Made by a program: the position numbers and the translations under genes. The notes under the pieces were generated by a model. The model saw only the letters and a list, made by a program, of their open reading frames with translations. It had not been told where the DNA came from and searched no databases. This document shows positions 41,577 through 53,325 of a DNA stretch of 64,000 nucleotides, in pieces. How positions within the stretch are numbered: position 1 is the first letter of the stretch; each line of letters opens with the position of its first letter. This stretch comes from DASYXW01 sp035934405 (GTDB taxonomy: Bacteria; Acidobacteriota; Terriglobia; UBA7540): positions 1 to 64,000 of the forward strand of contig DASYXW010000053.1 of assembly GCA_035934405.1 (NCBI GenBank), given 5' to 3'.

Positions 41577-43943
41577 CTAGCGGTTTCCGAGTTGCAGCCG
41601 AATCCCCACCCGCGCCAGCCGCGGCGGACCGAGGTTGGTGGCGGGCGTGAGCGCCACCTCGTAGCGTTGGCCGGTGAGATTCTCGGCCGCCGCATACACC
41701 TCGAGGCCGCGGGCGAGCGGGCGCGAGACCAGCGCGTCGAGCGTGAAGTAGGGCTTGAGCCGCAGCGTGTTGAGGTCGTCGTCGTAGGCCGCGCTCTCGG
41801 CGCGCCCCTGGATTCCCGCCGTGAGGCGGGCCAGCCGGTACGCGGCGTCCGGGTTCGCGTACCGCAACTGGAACGTGGCTTCGTGACGCGGCACCTCGGG
41901 GATGCGCAAGCCGACGAGCGCGGTGTTCGCCGGGAAACCGACCACGGTGGCGTTGGTAAACTCGTAGCCGCTGGAGATTGACAACGTCGGCGTTAGTCGC
42001 CCGGTAACCTCGAGCTCAATGCCGCGCGAACGCGTGCGCCCCAGGTTTTCGCGTTCGCGGGTGATGAGCGCCGGCGTGGTGGAAAGTGTGACGTTCGAGA
42101 TGGGCCGCGAGGTGTCGCTCCAGAAAAAGGTGCCCCGCGTCGTGAGCTGCCCGGCGAGTGCCGTCCAAGTGGCGCCAGCCTCGGCGCCGGTGAGACGCTC
42201 GGCCCGCAAGTCAGCGTTCGCGAGCGTCAGGATGTTGCCCAGGCGGAAGGTGCGGTAGAGCTCGTTCAGCGTGGGAGCGCGAAAGGCGCGATACACAGAG
42301 CCGGTAAGGGAAAGGTTCTCCGTCACGCGGCGCAGCACGGAGAGTCGCGGGCTGAACGCCTGCTCGGCGCGGCCGGCAAAGTCCGTGACCGCCGCGGGCC
42401 CCGGCGTCGCGAGCGGCTGAGTGACTGAAAGCGCCCGGTAATTGAGCCAGTGGTCGTAGCGCGCGCCCGCCGTCACGATCCAGCGTGAAGTGAGCCTGAG
42501 GATGTCCTCGCCGAACACGCCCACCGTCCTCTGGCGGCCGCCGGCGCCGACGGCCGAGCTTTCGAGATCGTTCTTGAACAGGAACTCATCACTCGCGCCG
42601 CGCACTCCATTTCCGTCCACACCGGCCACCAGCGTCTGGCGCGCGCCTGCCGGGCGGCTCCACTGTGCCGTGAAACCAATCTGCTGCGCGGGCACGCGCT
42701 GGACTCTGGTGAGCGATTCGCTCGAGCGGTCCGGAGCCACGGCGAAAAAGTTCTGGTCAAACGTCTGGGGACCGCCGTAAGCCCGCAGCGAGAACGCGCC
42801 CAGGCTGGCGCTCTGCCAGTCGCCGCCGAGAGCCACTTGACGGATCTCGGTGTGGTTGCGCTCGTCCACCTTGCCGTTCTCTCGCTGCTCGCCCAGATAG
42901 GAGGCGCGCGCAAAGACACGGGCTTGATCCGTGATGACGCGCTCCACGGTTGCAACACCCGAGCGGTAGTCCACGCCGGCCCGCGAATCCACGGGGCCGC
43001 GCAGATCGTCGGGCACGAGAAAATATCCACTGGTATGGAAAGTCTCAGCACTGAAACCCGATGCCCAGCGGCCCCAGCGCAGGCTCGATGCCAGTGAAGC
43101 GTCCGGCGTATTTTCGTTTCCATACGACGCGTCGAGTGACAGGCCGGACTGGTCAACGCGCCGCGTCACCACGTTGATGACACCGCCCAGCGCATCCGAC
43201 CCGTAGAGGTCCGAGGAACCGCCCTGGACGAGCTCGACGGCGCCCACCGACTCGGTGGGCACGCGGTCCCAGTAGACCCAGCCACCAAAGGGATCGTTCA
43301 GCGGGATGCCGTCTTCGAGCACCAGGGCGCGACTCGCGCCGCTCGCGCCCACGCCTCGCAACGACACACCCTGGGATGTTGGGTTGGCGGCGCGGCTGCC
43401 GGAGCGGCGGAACAGGCTGAAGCCCGGCACCTGGCGCAGCTTGTCGTCGGTGGTCAAAGCGGCGGTGGAGGAGAGATCTTCGGATGTGAGCACGGCGACG
43501 TCGGCGGCGGTATCGCCGAGACGCGTCCGTGTGCGTGTGGCGGTAACGGTGATGCGCTCCGAGACCGACTGCGGACGAAGCGCGACCTCCAGATTGCGCG
43601 GGCCGGATGGGCCAGCTTGGCCAGCTTGGTTTATAGGGGCGTTCCAACTCTGCTGGACAGGCTCGAAACCGGGGGCGCGTACAGTCAAAGTGCCGGACGC
43701 TGCCGGCAGGTTGTCGATGCTGAAACCGCCCCGGCGGTCGGTAGTTCGGGTGGCGCGGAACTTTCCAATCTGTAGCACCACTTTCGCGCCGGGCACTGCC
43801 GCGCCGCTCACGTCACGGACTGTACCCCTAATCCGAACGCTTCCTCCGCTCGGCTCGGCCGGGCCCTGGGGCGCTTGCCCGGCGGCCAGCCCGGTGGTCG
43901 GAATGGCGAGAGCGAACAAGACGAGCAGCACGACCCTAGCCAT
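41577..43943 (-). CDS. TonB-dependent outer-membrane receptor with carboxypeptidase-regulatory N-domain
   Basis: 788 residues. Signal peptide 1-22 (LLVLFALAIPTTGLAAGQ), a CarboxypepD-regulatory-like domain (about 35-125: IRGTVRDVSGAAVPGAKVVL, FSIDNLPAASGTLTVRAPGF), a plug (about 130-250: QVPGFSLFRRSGSRAANPTS, GVSLRGVGASGASRALVLED, IPLNDPFGGWVYWDRVP, VELVQGGSSDLYGSDALGGV), and a ~22-strand barrel ending in RLARVGIRLQLGNR. The plug and short barrel are BtuB/vitamin- or metal-receptor-like, unlike the giant Oar-type receptors usual in Acidobacteriota. Ligand unknown; no periplasmic transport genes adjoin. It overlaps the upstream dehydrogenase gene by 8 bases. Confidence 0.93.
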   Translation of the reverse strand: MARVVLLVLFALAIPTTGLAAGQAPQGPAEPSGGSVRIRGTVRDVSGAAVPGAKVVLQIGKFRATRTTDRRGGFSIDNLPAASGTLTVRAPGFEPVQQSWNAPINQAGQAGPSGPRNLEVALRPQSVSERITVTATRTRTRLGDTAADVAVLTSEDLSSTAALTTDDKLRQVPGFSLFRRSGSRAANPTSQGVSLRGVGASGASRALVLEDGIPLNDPFGGWVYWDRVPTESVGAVELVQGGSSDLYGSDALGGVINVVTRRVDQSGLSLDASYGNENTPDASLASSLRWGRWASGFSAETFHTSGYFLVPDDLRGPVDSRAGVDYRSGVATVERVITDQARVFARASYLGEQRENGKVDERNHTEIRQVALGGDWQSASLGAFSLRAYGGPQTFDQNFFAVAPDRSSESLTRVQRVPAQQIGFTAQWSRPAGARQTLVAGVDGNGVRGASDEFLFKNDLESSAVGAGGRQRTVGVFGEDILRLTSRWIVTAGARYDHWLNYRALSVTQPLATPGPAAVTDFAGRAEQAFSPRLSVLRRVTENLSLTGSVYRAFRAPTLNELYRTFRLGNILTLANADLRAERLTGAEAGATWTALAGQLTTRGTFFWSDTSRPISNVTLSTTPALITRERENLGRTRSRGIELEVTGRLTPTLSISSGYEFTNATVVGFPANTALVGLRIPEVPRHEATFQLRYANPDAAYRLARLTAGIQGRAESAAYDDDLNTLRLKPYFTLDALVSRPLARGLEVYAAAENLTGQRYEVALTPATNLGPPRLARVGIRLQLGNR

Positions 43944-44907
43944 AAATCTCCGGGTTGACGAGGTTCGGCGGACGGCGGCCCTCCAGCGCCGCGAGCAGGT
44001 TCTCGGCGGCGAGGCGCGCCATTTGCAGGCGGGTTTCAGCCGTGGCGCTGCCGATATGCGGCAACAAAACGACGTTCGACATCTCGAGGAGCGTGGGATG
44101 GACGCGCGGCTCGCGCTCGAAAACGTCGAGGCCGGCGCCCGCGAGTTTGCCGGCCTTGAGCGCGCTGGCCAGCGCCTCCTCGTCCACCACCCGGCCGCGC
44201 GCCGTGTTGATGAGAAAGGCGGAGGGCTTCATGAGGGCGAGGTCACGAGCCTGAATCAGCCGCTCAGTCTCCAGGGTCAACGGCACGTGCAAGCTCAGAA
44301 AATCGGAGTTGCGCAGCAGCGTGCCGCGATCCACATACTCGGCGCCCAGCTCACGCTCGACGGACTCTGCCACGCGGTGGCGTGAATAGTAGAGAATACG
44401 CATGGCGAATCCGCGCCCGCGCCGGGCCATCGCCTGGCCGATATGTCCGAAGCCGTAGATCCCCAGCGTCTTGTGATGAACGTCGGCGCCCCACAGCAGG
44501 TCCCATTGCCAGTGCTGCCAGCGGCCCTGGCGGATGGTCCGGTCGCCTTCCACTACGCGACGCGCCGCGGCCAGCAGCAGCGCGAAAGCGAGGTCGGCCG
44601 TCGCTTCCTCCACCCCGCCGGGCGCGTTGGTGACCGCAATGCGCCGAGCCGTGCACGCCGCCACGTCCACGTGGTCCACACCCACGCCGGCGTTGGCCAC
44701 GACGCGCAGTTTTGCGGCGGCCTGCAACACCTCCACGGTAACCCGGGCACCGACCGCCAGCAACCCTTCGGTGTCGCGGCAGGCGGCGGCCAGAGCCGCC
44801 GCCGGAATGGAGGTGTCCTCGTGGTGGAAGCGAAGCTCGGTGCGAGCGGCTAGCAGGTCGAGCACCGGCTTCGGCAAGGGTCGCGTGACAAAGACCTTGG
44901 GCTTCAT
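43936..44907 (-). CDS. D-2-hydroxyacid dehydrogenase (glyoxylate/hydroxypyruvate reductase-like)
   Basis: 323 residues from ATG 44907. KVFVTRPLPKPVLDLLAART opens the family; NAGVGVDHVDVAACTARRIA, then the NAD site LGIYGFGHIGQAMARRGRGF, catalytic Arg in NTARGRVVDEEAL, Glu in DVFEREPRVH and His in VVLLPHIGSATAETR. This order is that of glyoxylate reductase/GyaR. The next gene (TonB receptor) begins 8 bases before this stop codon, suggesting coupling, though the two functions have no obvious link. Confidence 0.92.
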   Translation of the reverse strand: MKPKVFVTRPLPKPVLDLLAARTELRFHHEDTSIPAAALAAACRDTEGLLAVGARVTVEVLQAAAKLRVVANAGVGVDHVDVAACTARRIAVTNAPGGVEEATADLAFALLLAAARRVVEGDRTIRQGRWQHWQWDLLWGADVHHKTLGIYGFGHIGQAMARRGRGFAMRILYYSRHRVAESVERELGAEYVDRGTLLRNSDFLSLHVPLTLETERLIQARDLALMKPSAFLINTARGRVVDEEALASALKAGKLAGAGLDVFEREPRVHPTLLEMSNVVLLPHIGSATAETRLQMARLAAENLLAALEGRRPPNLVNPEIYG

Positions 44908-45334
44908 GCAAGACACCGAAGCTTGAACGCAGGAAGCTTCATGCCCTGCGTCCAAGGAAGATCAAAACGGGCCTGGAATCCGCAATCGGGGATGACATTC
45001 GAATTGTCACCTTTAGAATCAATAACATTCCGGCTTTGGAACCAGGCCAACCCAAGGGTCAAGGGCGCTGGATGAACGTCACAAGGCCCCAAGCTCGGGG
45101 CAGCGTGAGCAATGCGCAGAGCCGTAATAATTACCATTTCGTAGATATTGTTCAGTCTAACCGAATCGAGTCACCTTGTCAAGCTGAAAAGTTGATTAGC
45201 CACTATGATCATACTTAAGCTAAACAAAACAAATAAAATATATAGATAATAAAAATATATGATGCAAAGCAACTAATATATTATGATTGTCATCTAATAA
45301 GGTGCAGCAACAAGTAATCTCAAGGAGGAAAGTT
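44908..45334. other. Divergent region with a strongly AT-rich island upstream of hsp20
   Basis: 45215-45300 is about 80-85% A+T (runs such as AAACAAATAAAATATATAGA and ACTAATATATTATGATTGTC) in a ~60% G+C context. It ends at an AAGGAGGAAAG Shine-Dalgarno. No CIRCE element (TTAGCACTC-GAGTGCTAA) is present. TATGAT at 45204-45209 could be a -10, but no well-spaced -35 precedes it. The AT-rich leader might act as an RNA thermometer or curved upstream element. Confidence 0.5.
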
Positions 45335-45811
45335 ATGTCGATCGTACGTTGGGAACCTTTCCGAAACATGGCAGTAAGTCAGGACCGTTTCAACCGGCTG
45401 TTCAACGAGGCTTTCTCAAACGCCTTCCGCCCGAGTGAAGCCGTTACTCGCGCCTGGTCTCCGGCCGTTGATATCTACGAAAACGACCAGAACGTGGTGC
45501 TCAAGGCGGAGCTGCCGGGCGTGGACCCGAAGGATGTGGAAGTTCGGGTGGAGAACGGCACGTTGTACCTCGAGGGACAGCGCAAGTTCGAGAGCGACGT
45601 CAAGGACGAGGACTACCACCGCATCGAGCGTTCCTACGGCTCGTTTCTGCGGACGTTTTCGCTGCCGACCAGCGTCAACACGGAGCAGGTGACGGCCGAG
45701 TTCAAGGATGGCGTCCTGACGCTGAAGCTCGCGAAACACGAGGCGGCAAAGCCCAAGACGATCAAGATTAACGTGGCGGGCGAGGCCAAAGCGGCGGCGG
45801 CTCGCGGGTGA
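45335..45811 (+). CDS. Small heat shock protein, Hsp20/alpha-crystallin family
   Basis: 158 residues from ATG 45335, which has AAGGAGG eight bases upstream; a longer frame to 45287 is not needed. MSIVRWEPFRNMAVSQDRFN is the usual N-terminus, and the crystallin domain (about 45-140) has WSPAVDIYENDQNVVLKAEL, PGVDPKDVEVRVENGTLYLE and ERSYGSFLRTFSLPTSVNTE, with the C-terminal -GVLTLKLAKHEAAKPKTIKI carrying the I-x-I motif (IKI) for oligomer assembly. First gene of a proteostasis cluster with clpB and htpX, but followed by an intrinsic terminator. Confidence 0.96.
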   Translation: MSIVRWEPFRNMAVSQDRFNRLFNEAFSNAFRPSEAVTRAWSPAVDIYENDQNVVLKAELPGVDPKDVEVRVENGTLYLEGQRKFESDVKDEDYHRIERSYGSFLRTFSLPTSVNTEQVTAEFKDGVLTLKLAKHEAAKPKTIKINVAGEAKAAAARG

Positions 45812-45856
45812 GATGCAGGATCGCGGCGGCTCAAGTCCGCCGCTTGCAGTGTGGAA

Positions 45857-45904
45857 GCCGCGCCTCGGGCCAGAGAGATTGGCCGGGCGCGGCTCTTTTG
45901 TTTT
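45857..45904 (+). terminator. Intrinsic terminator after hsp20
   Basis: Stem GCCGCGCC (45857-45864) with GGCGCGGC (45886-45893), extended inside by GGCC/GGCC-type pairs, followed by CTTTTGTTTT. A separate GCGGCGG/CCGCCGC hairpin lies at about 45828-45847. Hence hsp20 can end as a short transcript, and clpB needs read-through or its own promoter. Confidence 0.75.
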
Positions 45905-45945
45905 GGCGTAAGATTTAGTGAGCCTGAAATCTGGAGTGCCAAACG

Positions 45946-48585
<2,640 letters not shown>

Positions 48586-48652
48586 GCCGTCGTCTCCTTG
48601 GTGGGCCTTTCGAGCATCGGAGTATACTGATAGTGACGTGGAGCCTTAGAAC

Positions 48653-49513
48653 ATGTGGAATAACCTGAAGACGACCATACTGCTCGCCGCCATGACCGGA
48701 CTGCTGCTCGGCATCGGCGAACTCTGGCGGGGCCGCAGCGGATTGGAACTAGCCCTGGTTCTGGCGGCGGTGATGAACCTGGGCAGCTACTTTTTTTCGG
48801 ACAAGATTGCGATTGCCACCAGCGGCGCCAAGCCCATCTCGCGCGAGGAAGGCCCACGCATTTATCAGATTGTGGAACGGCTGGCGGCCAAGGCCAATGT
48901 GCCCGTCCCCAAGATTTATATGATCCCCACCGACTCGCCCAATGCTTTTGCCACGGGCCGCAACCCGAATCACGCCTCGGTGGCGGTGACGCGCGGCATC
49001 CTCGATCTTTGTGACGACGAGGAAATCGAGGGCGTGCTGGCGCACGAACTCGGCCACGTCCGGAACCGCGACATCCTGATCAGCGCCGTGGTAGCGACGA
49101 TTGCCGGCGCCATCACCTTGATCGCCCGCATGGCGTATTGGGGCGAGCTTTTCGGCGGCTTTGGCGGAGGCGGCGGCAGCGACGACCAGCGCGGCGGCGT
49201 GCTCTCGGCGCTCGCCATGATGATTGTGGCGCCACTCGCGGCCACCCTGATCCAACTCGCCATTTCGCGCTCGCGTGAGTACGAGGCGGATGAGACCGGC
49301 GCCAAAATCACCGGCAACCCCATGGGCCTGGCGCGGGCGCTCGACAAAATTGACAAGTGGTCGAAGCGCGTGCCCATGAAGGTGGCGCCTTCGATGGCGC
49401 ACCTCTACTGTGCCCAGCCGCTCACTACCGGGCAAGTGTTCAGCAGCCTGTTTTCCACCCACCCACCGATTCCCAAGCGCATCCAGCGGTTGATCGGCCG
49501 TGATTTCGTATAG
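48653..49513 (+). CDS. htpX: Membrane zinc metalloprotease HtpX
   Basis: 286 residues, M48 family. Two N-terminal helices (TTILLAAMTGLLLGIGELWR, LELALVLAAVMNLGSYFFSD), the catalytic LAHELGHVRNRDIL (HExxH at about 130-134), two more helices (SAVVATIAGAITLIARMAYW), and the third ligand in SREYEADETGAKITGNP. It degrades misfolded membrane proteins. The C-terminus has FSTHPPIPKRIQRL. It follows clpB by 67 bases and is probably co-transcribed: a heat-shock set. Confidence 0.95.
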   Translation: MWNNLKTTILLAAMTGLLLGIGELWRGRSGLELALVLAAVMNLGSYFFSDKIAIATSGAKPISREEGPRIYQIVERLAAKANVPVPKIYMIPTDSPNAFATGRNPNHASVAVTRGILDLCDDEEIEGVLAHELGHVRNRDILISAVVATIAGAITLIARMAYWGELFGGFGGGGGSDDQRGGVLSALAMMIVAPLAATLIQLAISRSREYEADETGAKITGNPMGLARALDKIDKWSKRVPMKVAPSMAHLYCAQPLTTGQVFSSLFSTHPPIPKRIQRLIGRDFV

Positions 49514-49606
49514 CGGCCACAGAGACACAGAGGCACTGAGACGGGCCGAGACGCTGCTTTCCTTCTTCCTCTTGGCCTCATCACTCCATGATGATAAAAC
49601 TACGCC
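49514..49606. repeat. CACAGAGACACAGAGG-word stretch between htpX and cstA
   Basis: GGCCACAGAGACACAGAGGC followed by ACTGAGACGGGCCGAGACG, then a pyrimidine stretch TTTCCTTCTTCCTCTTGG. Another spacer made of one degenerate word; no Shine-Dalgarno site for cstA is visible. Confidence 0.5.
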
Positions 49607-51661
49607 ATGCAGTGGGCGAAGAAACTCGTCTGGGCAGCGGTGGCGATTCTCGGCGCGCTGGCGCTCGGGATGATCGCCGCGGCGCGCGGTGAACCGCTGA
49701 ATGCCGTGTGGCTGGTGGCGGCGGCGGCATGCATTTACGCGCTCGGCTACCGGTTCTACAGCCGCTGGATCGCCTATCGTGTTCTCGAGCTGAATGACCG
49801 GCGCGCGACGCCCGCTGAACGTCTCGACGACGGCCGTGACTTTGTTCCCACGAACAAGTGGGTGGTGTTCGGGCACCACTTCGCCGCCATCGCCGGACCC
49901 GGGCCGCTGGTGGGCCCGATCCTGGCCGCGCAATTCGGCTATCTGCCGGGGACGCTCTGGATCGTCCTCGGCGGCGTGCTGGGCGGTTGCGTGCAGGACT
50001 TCGTGACGCTGTTCTGCTCCATGCGCCGCAACGGGAAGTCGCTCGGGCAGATGGCGAAGGACGAAATCAGCCCGCTTGGCGGCTGGACGGCGCTCTTCGC
50101 GGTGCTCGCCATCATGATCATCCTCATCGCCGTGGTGGGCCTGGTGGTGGTGAACGCGCTGAAGTCGAGCCCGTGGGGACTGTTCACCATCGCGGCCACG
50201 ATTCCGATTGCCCTGCTGCTGGGAATCTATCTTCGTTACCTGCGTCCCAGCCGGGTGATGGAGGCGTCGCTCGCAGGGTTCGCGCTGGTCATGGCAGCCG
50301 TCATCGGCGGCAAGTACGTGGCGGAGTCGGCGTGGCTCGCCCGCTACTTCACTTACGGCGGCGTGGCGCTCGCCTGGATGATTATTCTGTACGGCTTTGC
50401 GGCGTCCGTGCTGCCCGTGTGGTTGTTGCTCGCGCCCCGCGATTACTTGAGCACCTTCATAAAACTCGGAACGATACTGGCTCTCGCGCTCGGCATCCTG
50501 GCAGCGCATCCCCCGATGCTGCTGCCGCCGCTGACACGGTTCACCGACGGCACGGGTCCGATCTTTGCCGGCAAGGTGTTCCCCTTCTGCTTCATCACTA
50601 TTGCCTGCGGCGCGGTCTCGGGATTTCATGCGCTGATCGCCTCCGGCACGACGCCAAAGCTCATCAGCAAGGAGAGCCAGGCCCGCATGATTGGCTACGG
50701 CGGCATGATGATGGAATCCTTCGTCGGCGTGATGGCGATGGTGGCGGCCACCGTCCTGCAGCCCGGCGTGTACTTCGCCATGAACAGCCCGGCGGGGATC
50801 GTGGGCGCGATGCCGGCGCAGGCGGCGGCCACGATCTCCGGCTGGGGCTTTCCCGTCACCGCGCGTGACATGTCGGAACTCGCCTCCCGCGTGGGCGAGA
50901 TTACGCTGTTCAACCGCACGGGCGGCGCGCCGTCGCTCGCCGTCGGCATGGCCCACATTTTCGGCGGCACGCTCGGCATGCGCGGGCTCGAAGCCATCTG
51001 GTATCACTTCGCCATCATGTTCGAGGCGCTGTTCATCCTCACTGTGCTCGACGCCGGCACGCGCGTCGGGCGCTTCATGCTGCAGGACCTGCTGGGGCAT
51101 TTCTCGAGGCCGCTGGGCAGGACCGGCTGGTATCCGGGCGTGGTCGCAACCAGCGCCGTCGTTTGCGCCGCTTGGGGATACTTTCTGCTGCAAGGGGTGG
51201 CCGACCCGCTCGGCGGCATCAACAGCCTGTGGCCGCTTTTTGGAATCGCCAATCAGCTTCTCGCGGCGATCGCGTTGTGCGTGGCGACCACGATCCTCAT
51301 CAAGATGGGCAAGCAACGCTACGCCTGGGTGACGCTGGCGCCGCTCGGATGGCTGGTGGCCGTCACCATGACGGCAAGCTGGCAGAAAATCGCGAGCGCC
51401 GACCCGCGGCTCGGCTTCCTGGCCCACGCCCGCCTGCTCAGCGGCCAACTGGCGGCCGGGGCGGTGCCGGCGTCCGGCGTCGCGGCCACGCAAAGGCTGG
51501 TTTTCAACGACCGGCTGGACACAGCGGTTACGGCCGTCTTCGCCGCGTTCGTCGTGGTGATCTTGGTGGAGTCGGCGCGTCATTGGTGGCTGTACTCTTT
51601 CGGTCGAAGCCAGCCAGTGTTGAATGAGGCACCGATGGAGCTTTCGCGACTTCCGGGTTAG
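49607..51661 (+). CDS. cstA: Carbon starvation / peptide or pyruvate transporter CstA
   Basis: 684 residues, about 16-18 helices. DGRDFVPTNKWVVFGHHFAA, then IAGPGPLVGPILAAQFGYLP, VLGGVLGGCVQDFVTLFCSM, GTTPKLISKESQARMIGYGG, and SLWPLFGIANQLLAAIALCV are signature blocks of CstA. The family imports peptides or pyruvate during starvation. Its constant partner, a YbdD/YjiX protein, is encoded 43 bases downstream. Confidence 0.96.
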   Translation: MQWAKKLVWAAVAILGALALGMIAAARGEPLNAVWLVAAAACIYALGYRFYSRWIAYRVLELNDRRATPAERLDDGRDFVPTNKWVVFGHHFAAIAGPGPLVGPILAAQFGYLPGTLWIVLGGVLGGCVQDFVTLFCSMRRNGKSLGQMAKDEISPLGGWTALFAVLAIMIILIAVVGLVVVNALKSSPWGLFTIAATIPIALLLGIYLRYLRPSRVMEASLAGFALVMAAVIGGKYVAESAWLARYFTYGGVALAWMIILYGFAASVLPVWLLLAPRDYLSTFIKLGTILALALGILAAHPPMLLPPLTRFTDGTGPIFAGKVFPFCFITIACGAVSGFHALIASGTTPKLISKESQARMIGYGGMMMESFVGVMAMVAATVLQPGVYFAMNSPAGIVGAMPAQAAATISGWGFPVTARDMSELASRVGEITLFNRTGGAPSLAVGMAHIFGGTLGMRGLEAIWYHFAIMFEALFILTVLDAGTRVGRFMLQDLLGHFSRPLGRTGWYPGVVATSAVVCAAWGYFLLQGVADPLGGINSLWPLFGIANQLLAAIALCVATTILIKMGKQRYAWVTLAPLGWLVAVTMTASWQKIASADPRLGFLAHARLLSGQLAAGAVPASGVAATQRLVFNDRLDTAVTAVFAAFVVVILVESARHWWLYSFGRSQPVLNEAPMELSRLPG

Positions 51662-51703
51662 GAAGGGCGTCCGTAGAGCCAGCGGACGGAGAGGAATAAA
51701 CCC

Positions 51704-51880
51704 ATGCTTCCGAAACTCGTTCGCGCTGTATGGAGGTATCTCCGCGAAGTCTCAGGCGAAAACGACTATGCCCGCTATTGCCGCGGCATCCGACAGCAAG
51801 GCACCCGCCCGATGACGCCGCAGCAGTTTTATGTGTCCGAACTGCAGCGGAAGTATTCGCGCATCAGCCGGTGCTGCTGA
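51704..51880 (+). CDS. YbdD/YjiX family small protein, partner of CstA
   Basis: 58 residues, too short for most gene callers. ATG 51704 with GAGAGGAATAAACCC upstream. MLPKLVRAVWRYLREVSGEN, then DYARYCRGIRQQGTRPMTPQ, then QFYVSELQRKYSRISRCC. The WRYLREVSGENDYARYC core and the RKYSR-RCC ending match YbdD/YjiX, found immediately behind CstA in many bacteria and required for its transport in E. coli homologues. Context and motif together make this call firm. Confidence 0.93.
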   Translation: MLPKLVRAVWRYLREVSGENDYARYCRGIRQQGTRPMTPQQFYVSELQRKYSRISRCC

Positions 51881-51914
51881 TTCTGTCGACTGGCCGCTCC
51901 CTTGCTTCGGCGTG

Positions 51915-51998
51915 GTAGGGGGTCGCCGCGGGGGACCTTGCACGGCCCGCCGCGGGAGCCGCGGAAACCTTCGAGGGTACGGCGAGCCGTACCCCTAC
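51915..51998. repeat. GTAG...CTAC paired element between ybdD and the DsbA-like gene
   Basis: GTAG (51915-51918) followed by GGGGTCGCCGCGGGGGACC on the left, and GGGTACGGCGAGCCGTACCC-CTAC (CTAC 51995-51998) on the right. It begins 35 bases after the ybdD stop. The right-hand hairpin GGGTACGG/CCGTACCC is perfect; the left one is weak. Confidence 0.6.
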
Positions 51999-52085
51999 AA
52001 CGGGGACGCGGCGCCCAAATTGATTTTCCATCGTGAAGTCCGTAAGATGAAGATGGATAGGCGAAACTGAAAGGAGTTTTTGAAC

Positions 52086-53285
52086 TTGAACCAATTGACG
52101 CGGAAGCGATTGGGAGTGCTGGTTGCAGGGATCACGGTGGTGGCAGGAAGCGTTGTCCTGCTGGCGAAAGTGAAGACGGGGGCGTCGAAGCCCGTGACGA
52201 AGGCGAAGCCCGCGGCCAAGGCGACATCGAAGCCGGGCGGCGCGACGGAGGTGACGCCGGACAAGGTTGCGCAGATCGTTCGCGAGCGGTTCGGGGTTCC
52301 CGAAAACATCAAGCTCACAGTGGACCCGCTGCAGGAATCCGCCTCGCCGGAGTTTCTCGAAACCAGCGTGACCAGCGACGACGGCAAGGACAAGAAGACC
52401 AGCCCGGTCTGCGTGTCCAAAGACGCCCACTATCTTGTTCTCGGCAACGTATTCAAGCTCAGCGCTCCGGGGTCGAACGAGGAGATCATCAAGGACGCCC
52501 GCCAGATGTTCAAAATGCCTGACGCCATTGGTATCACGGCCGGCCGGCCTGAACCCTCAGATCTGCCGGGCTTCGACAAGGTGAAGCTCACGGCCTCCAA
52601 CGGCGGTTCGCAGGATTTTTTCCTCACCCGTGATCGCCGCACGCTCATCCTGGGCCAGCTTCTCAACCTGCGCTTCGACCCGCGCATCATCACCACGGCC
52701 AACCAGCCGAGCGTCGGCCCGGCCCACGCCCCGGTCACGATTGTGGAGTTCGCCGACATGGAATGCCCGTCGTGCGCCCGCATGCAGCAGTTTATCGAGA
52801 ACGACTTGATTCCCAATCCCAAGTACCGCGGCAAGGTGCGGATCATCTTCAAGGATTTTCCGCTGGGACCGTCGCACCCGTGGGGGACCACCGGCGCCGT
52901 CGCCAGCGAGTGCGGATACGAGATCGACCCGGCCAAGTTCCTCACCTATCGCAGCACCATCTTCCTACACCAGAACGATGTGGACGCCGTGCAGACGGAC
53001 ACCAGCAAGGTGCGCGACTTGCTTCTCGGCTACGGCCAGCAGGTGGGTTTGGATCGCACGAAACTTGCCGCCTGCATGGATTCGCAAGCCAGCCTGCCGC
53101 GCGTGGAAGCGGGCCGGAAAGAGGGCGATCGGCTCACGGTCCAAAGCACGCCGACCTTTTTCATCAACGGCCGCATCATGGTAGGCATCGTGCCCCCCGA
53201 GGACTTCTATAAAGCGGTGGACGAGGCGCTCAAAGCCGCTGAACCGGCAAAGCCGGCCCGACCCAGCAGGCGCACCAAGTCGTGA
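52086..53285 (+). CDS. Periplasmic DsbA-type thioredoxin-fold protein
   Basis: 399 residues from TTG 52086, nine bases after AAGGAG; TTG 52080 is too close. Residues about 8-30 are a membrane anchor (LGVLVAGITVVAGSVVLLAK), then a Lys/Ala-rich linker and a ~130-residue domain of unknown type (VAQIVRERFGVPENIKLTV). The thioredoxin-like domain (about 205-385) has VTIVEFADMECPSCARMQQF with a CPSC site (about 226) and QSTPTFFINGRIMVG with the cis-Pro. It is similar to the DSBA/BdbD-type oxidases; the N-terminal domain may bind substrates. Single-gene transcript by position. Confidence 0.88.
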   Translation: MNQLTRKRLGVLVAGITVVAGSVVLLAKVKTGASKPVTKAKPAAKATSKPGGATEVTPDKVAQIVRERFGVPENIKLTVDPLQESASPEFLETSVTSDDGKDKKTSPVCVSKDAHYLVLGNVFKLSAPGSNEEIIKDARQMFKMPDAIGITAGRPEPSDLPGFDKVKLTASNGGSQDFFLTRDRRTLILGQLLNLRFDPRIITTANQPSVGPAHAPVTIVEFADMECPSCARMQQFIENDLIPNPKYRGKVRIIFKDFPLGPSHPWGTTGAVASECGYEIDPAKFLTYRSTIFLHQNDVDAVQTDTSKVRDLLLGYGQQVGLDRTKLAACMDSQASLPRVEAGRKEGDRLTVQSTPTFFINGRIMVGIVPPEDFYKAVDEALKAAEPAKPARPSRRTKS

Positions 53286-53325
53286 CACAAGCTTTTTCCG
53301 ACCCAACAGCAAAGCTGTCGGGCCT

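Noticed and set aside
45150..45215. CIRCE element upstream of hsp20
   Set aside because: TTAGCCACT occurs once but the GAGTGCTAA partner at nine-base spacing is absent.
48749..51583. A 944-codon open frame on the minus strand over htpX and cstA
   Set aside because: It is antisense to two clear genes, rich in His/Arg/Gly as expected of GC-rich complements, with no recognisable domain.
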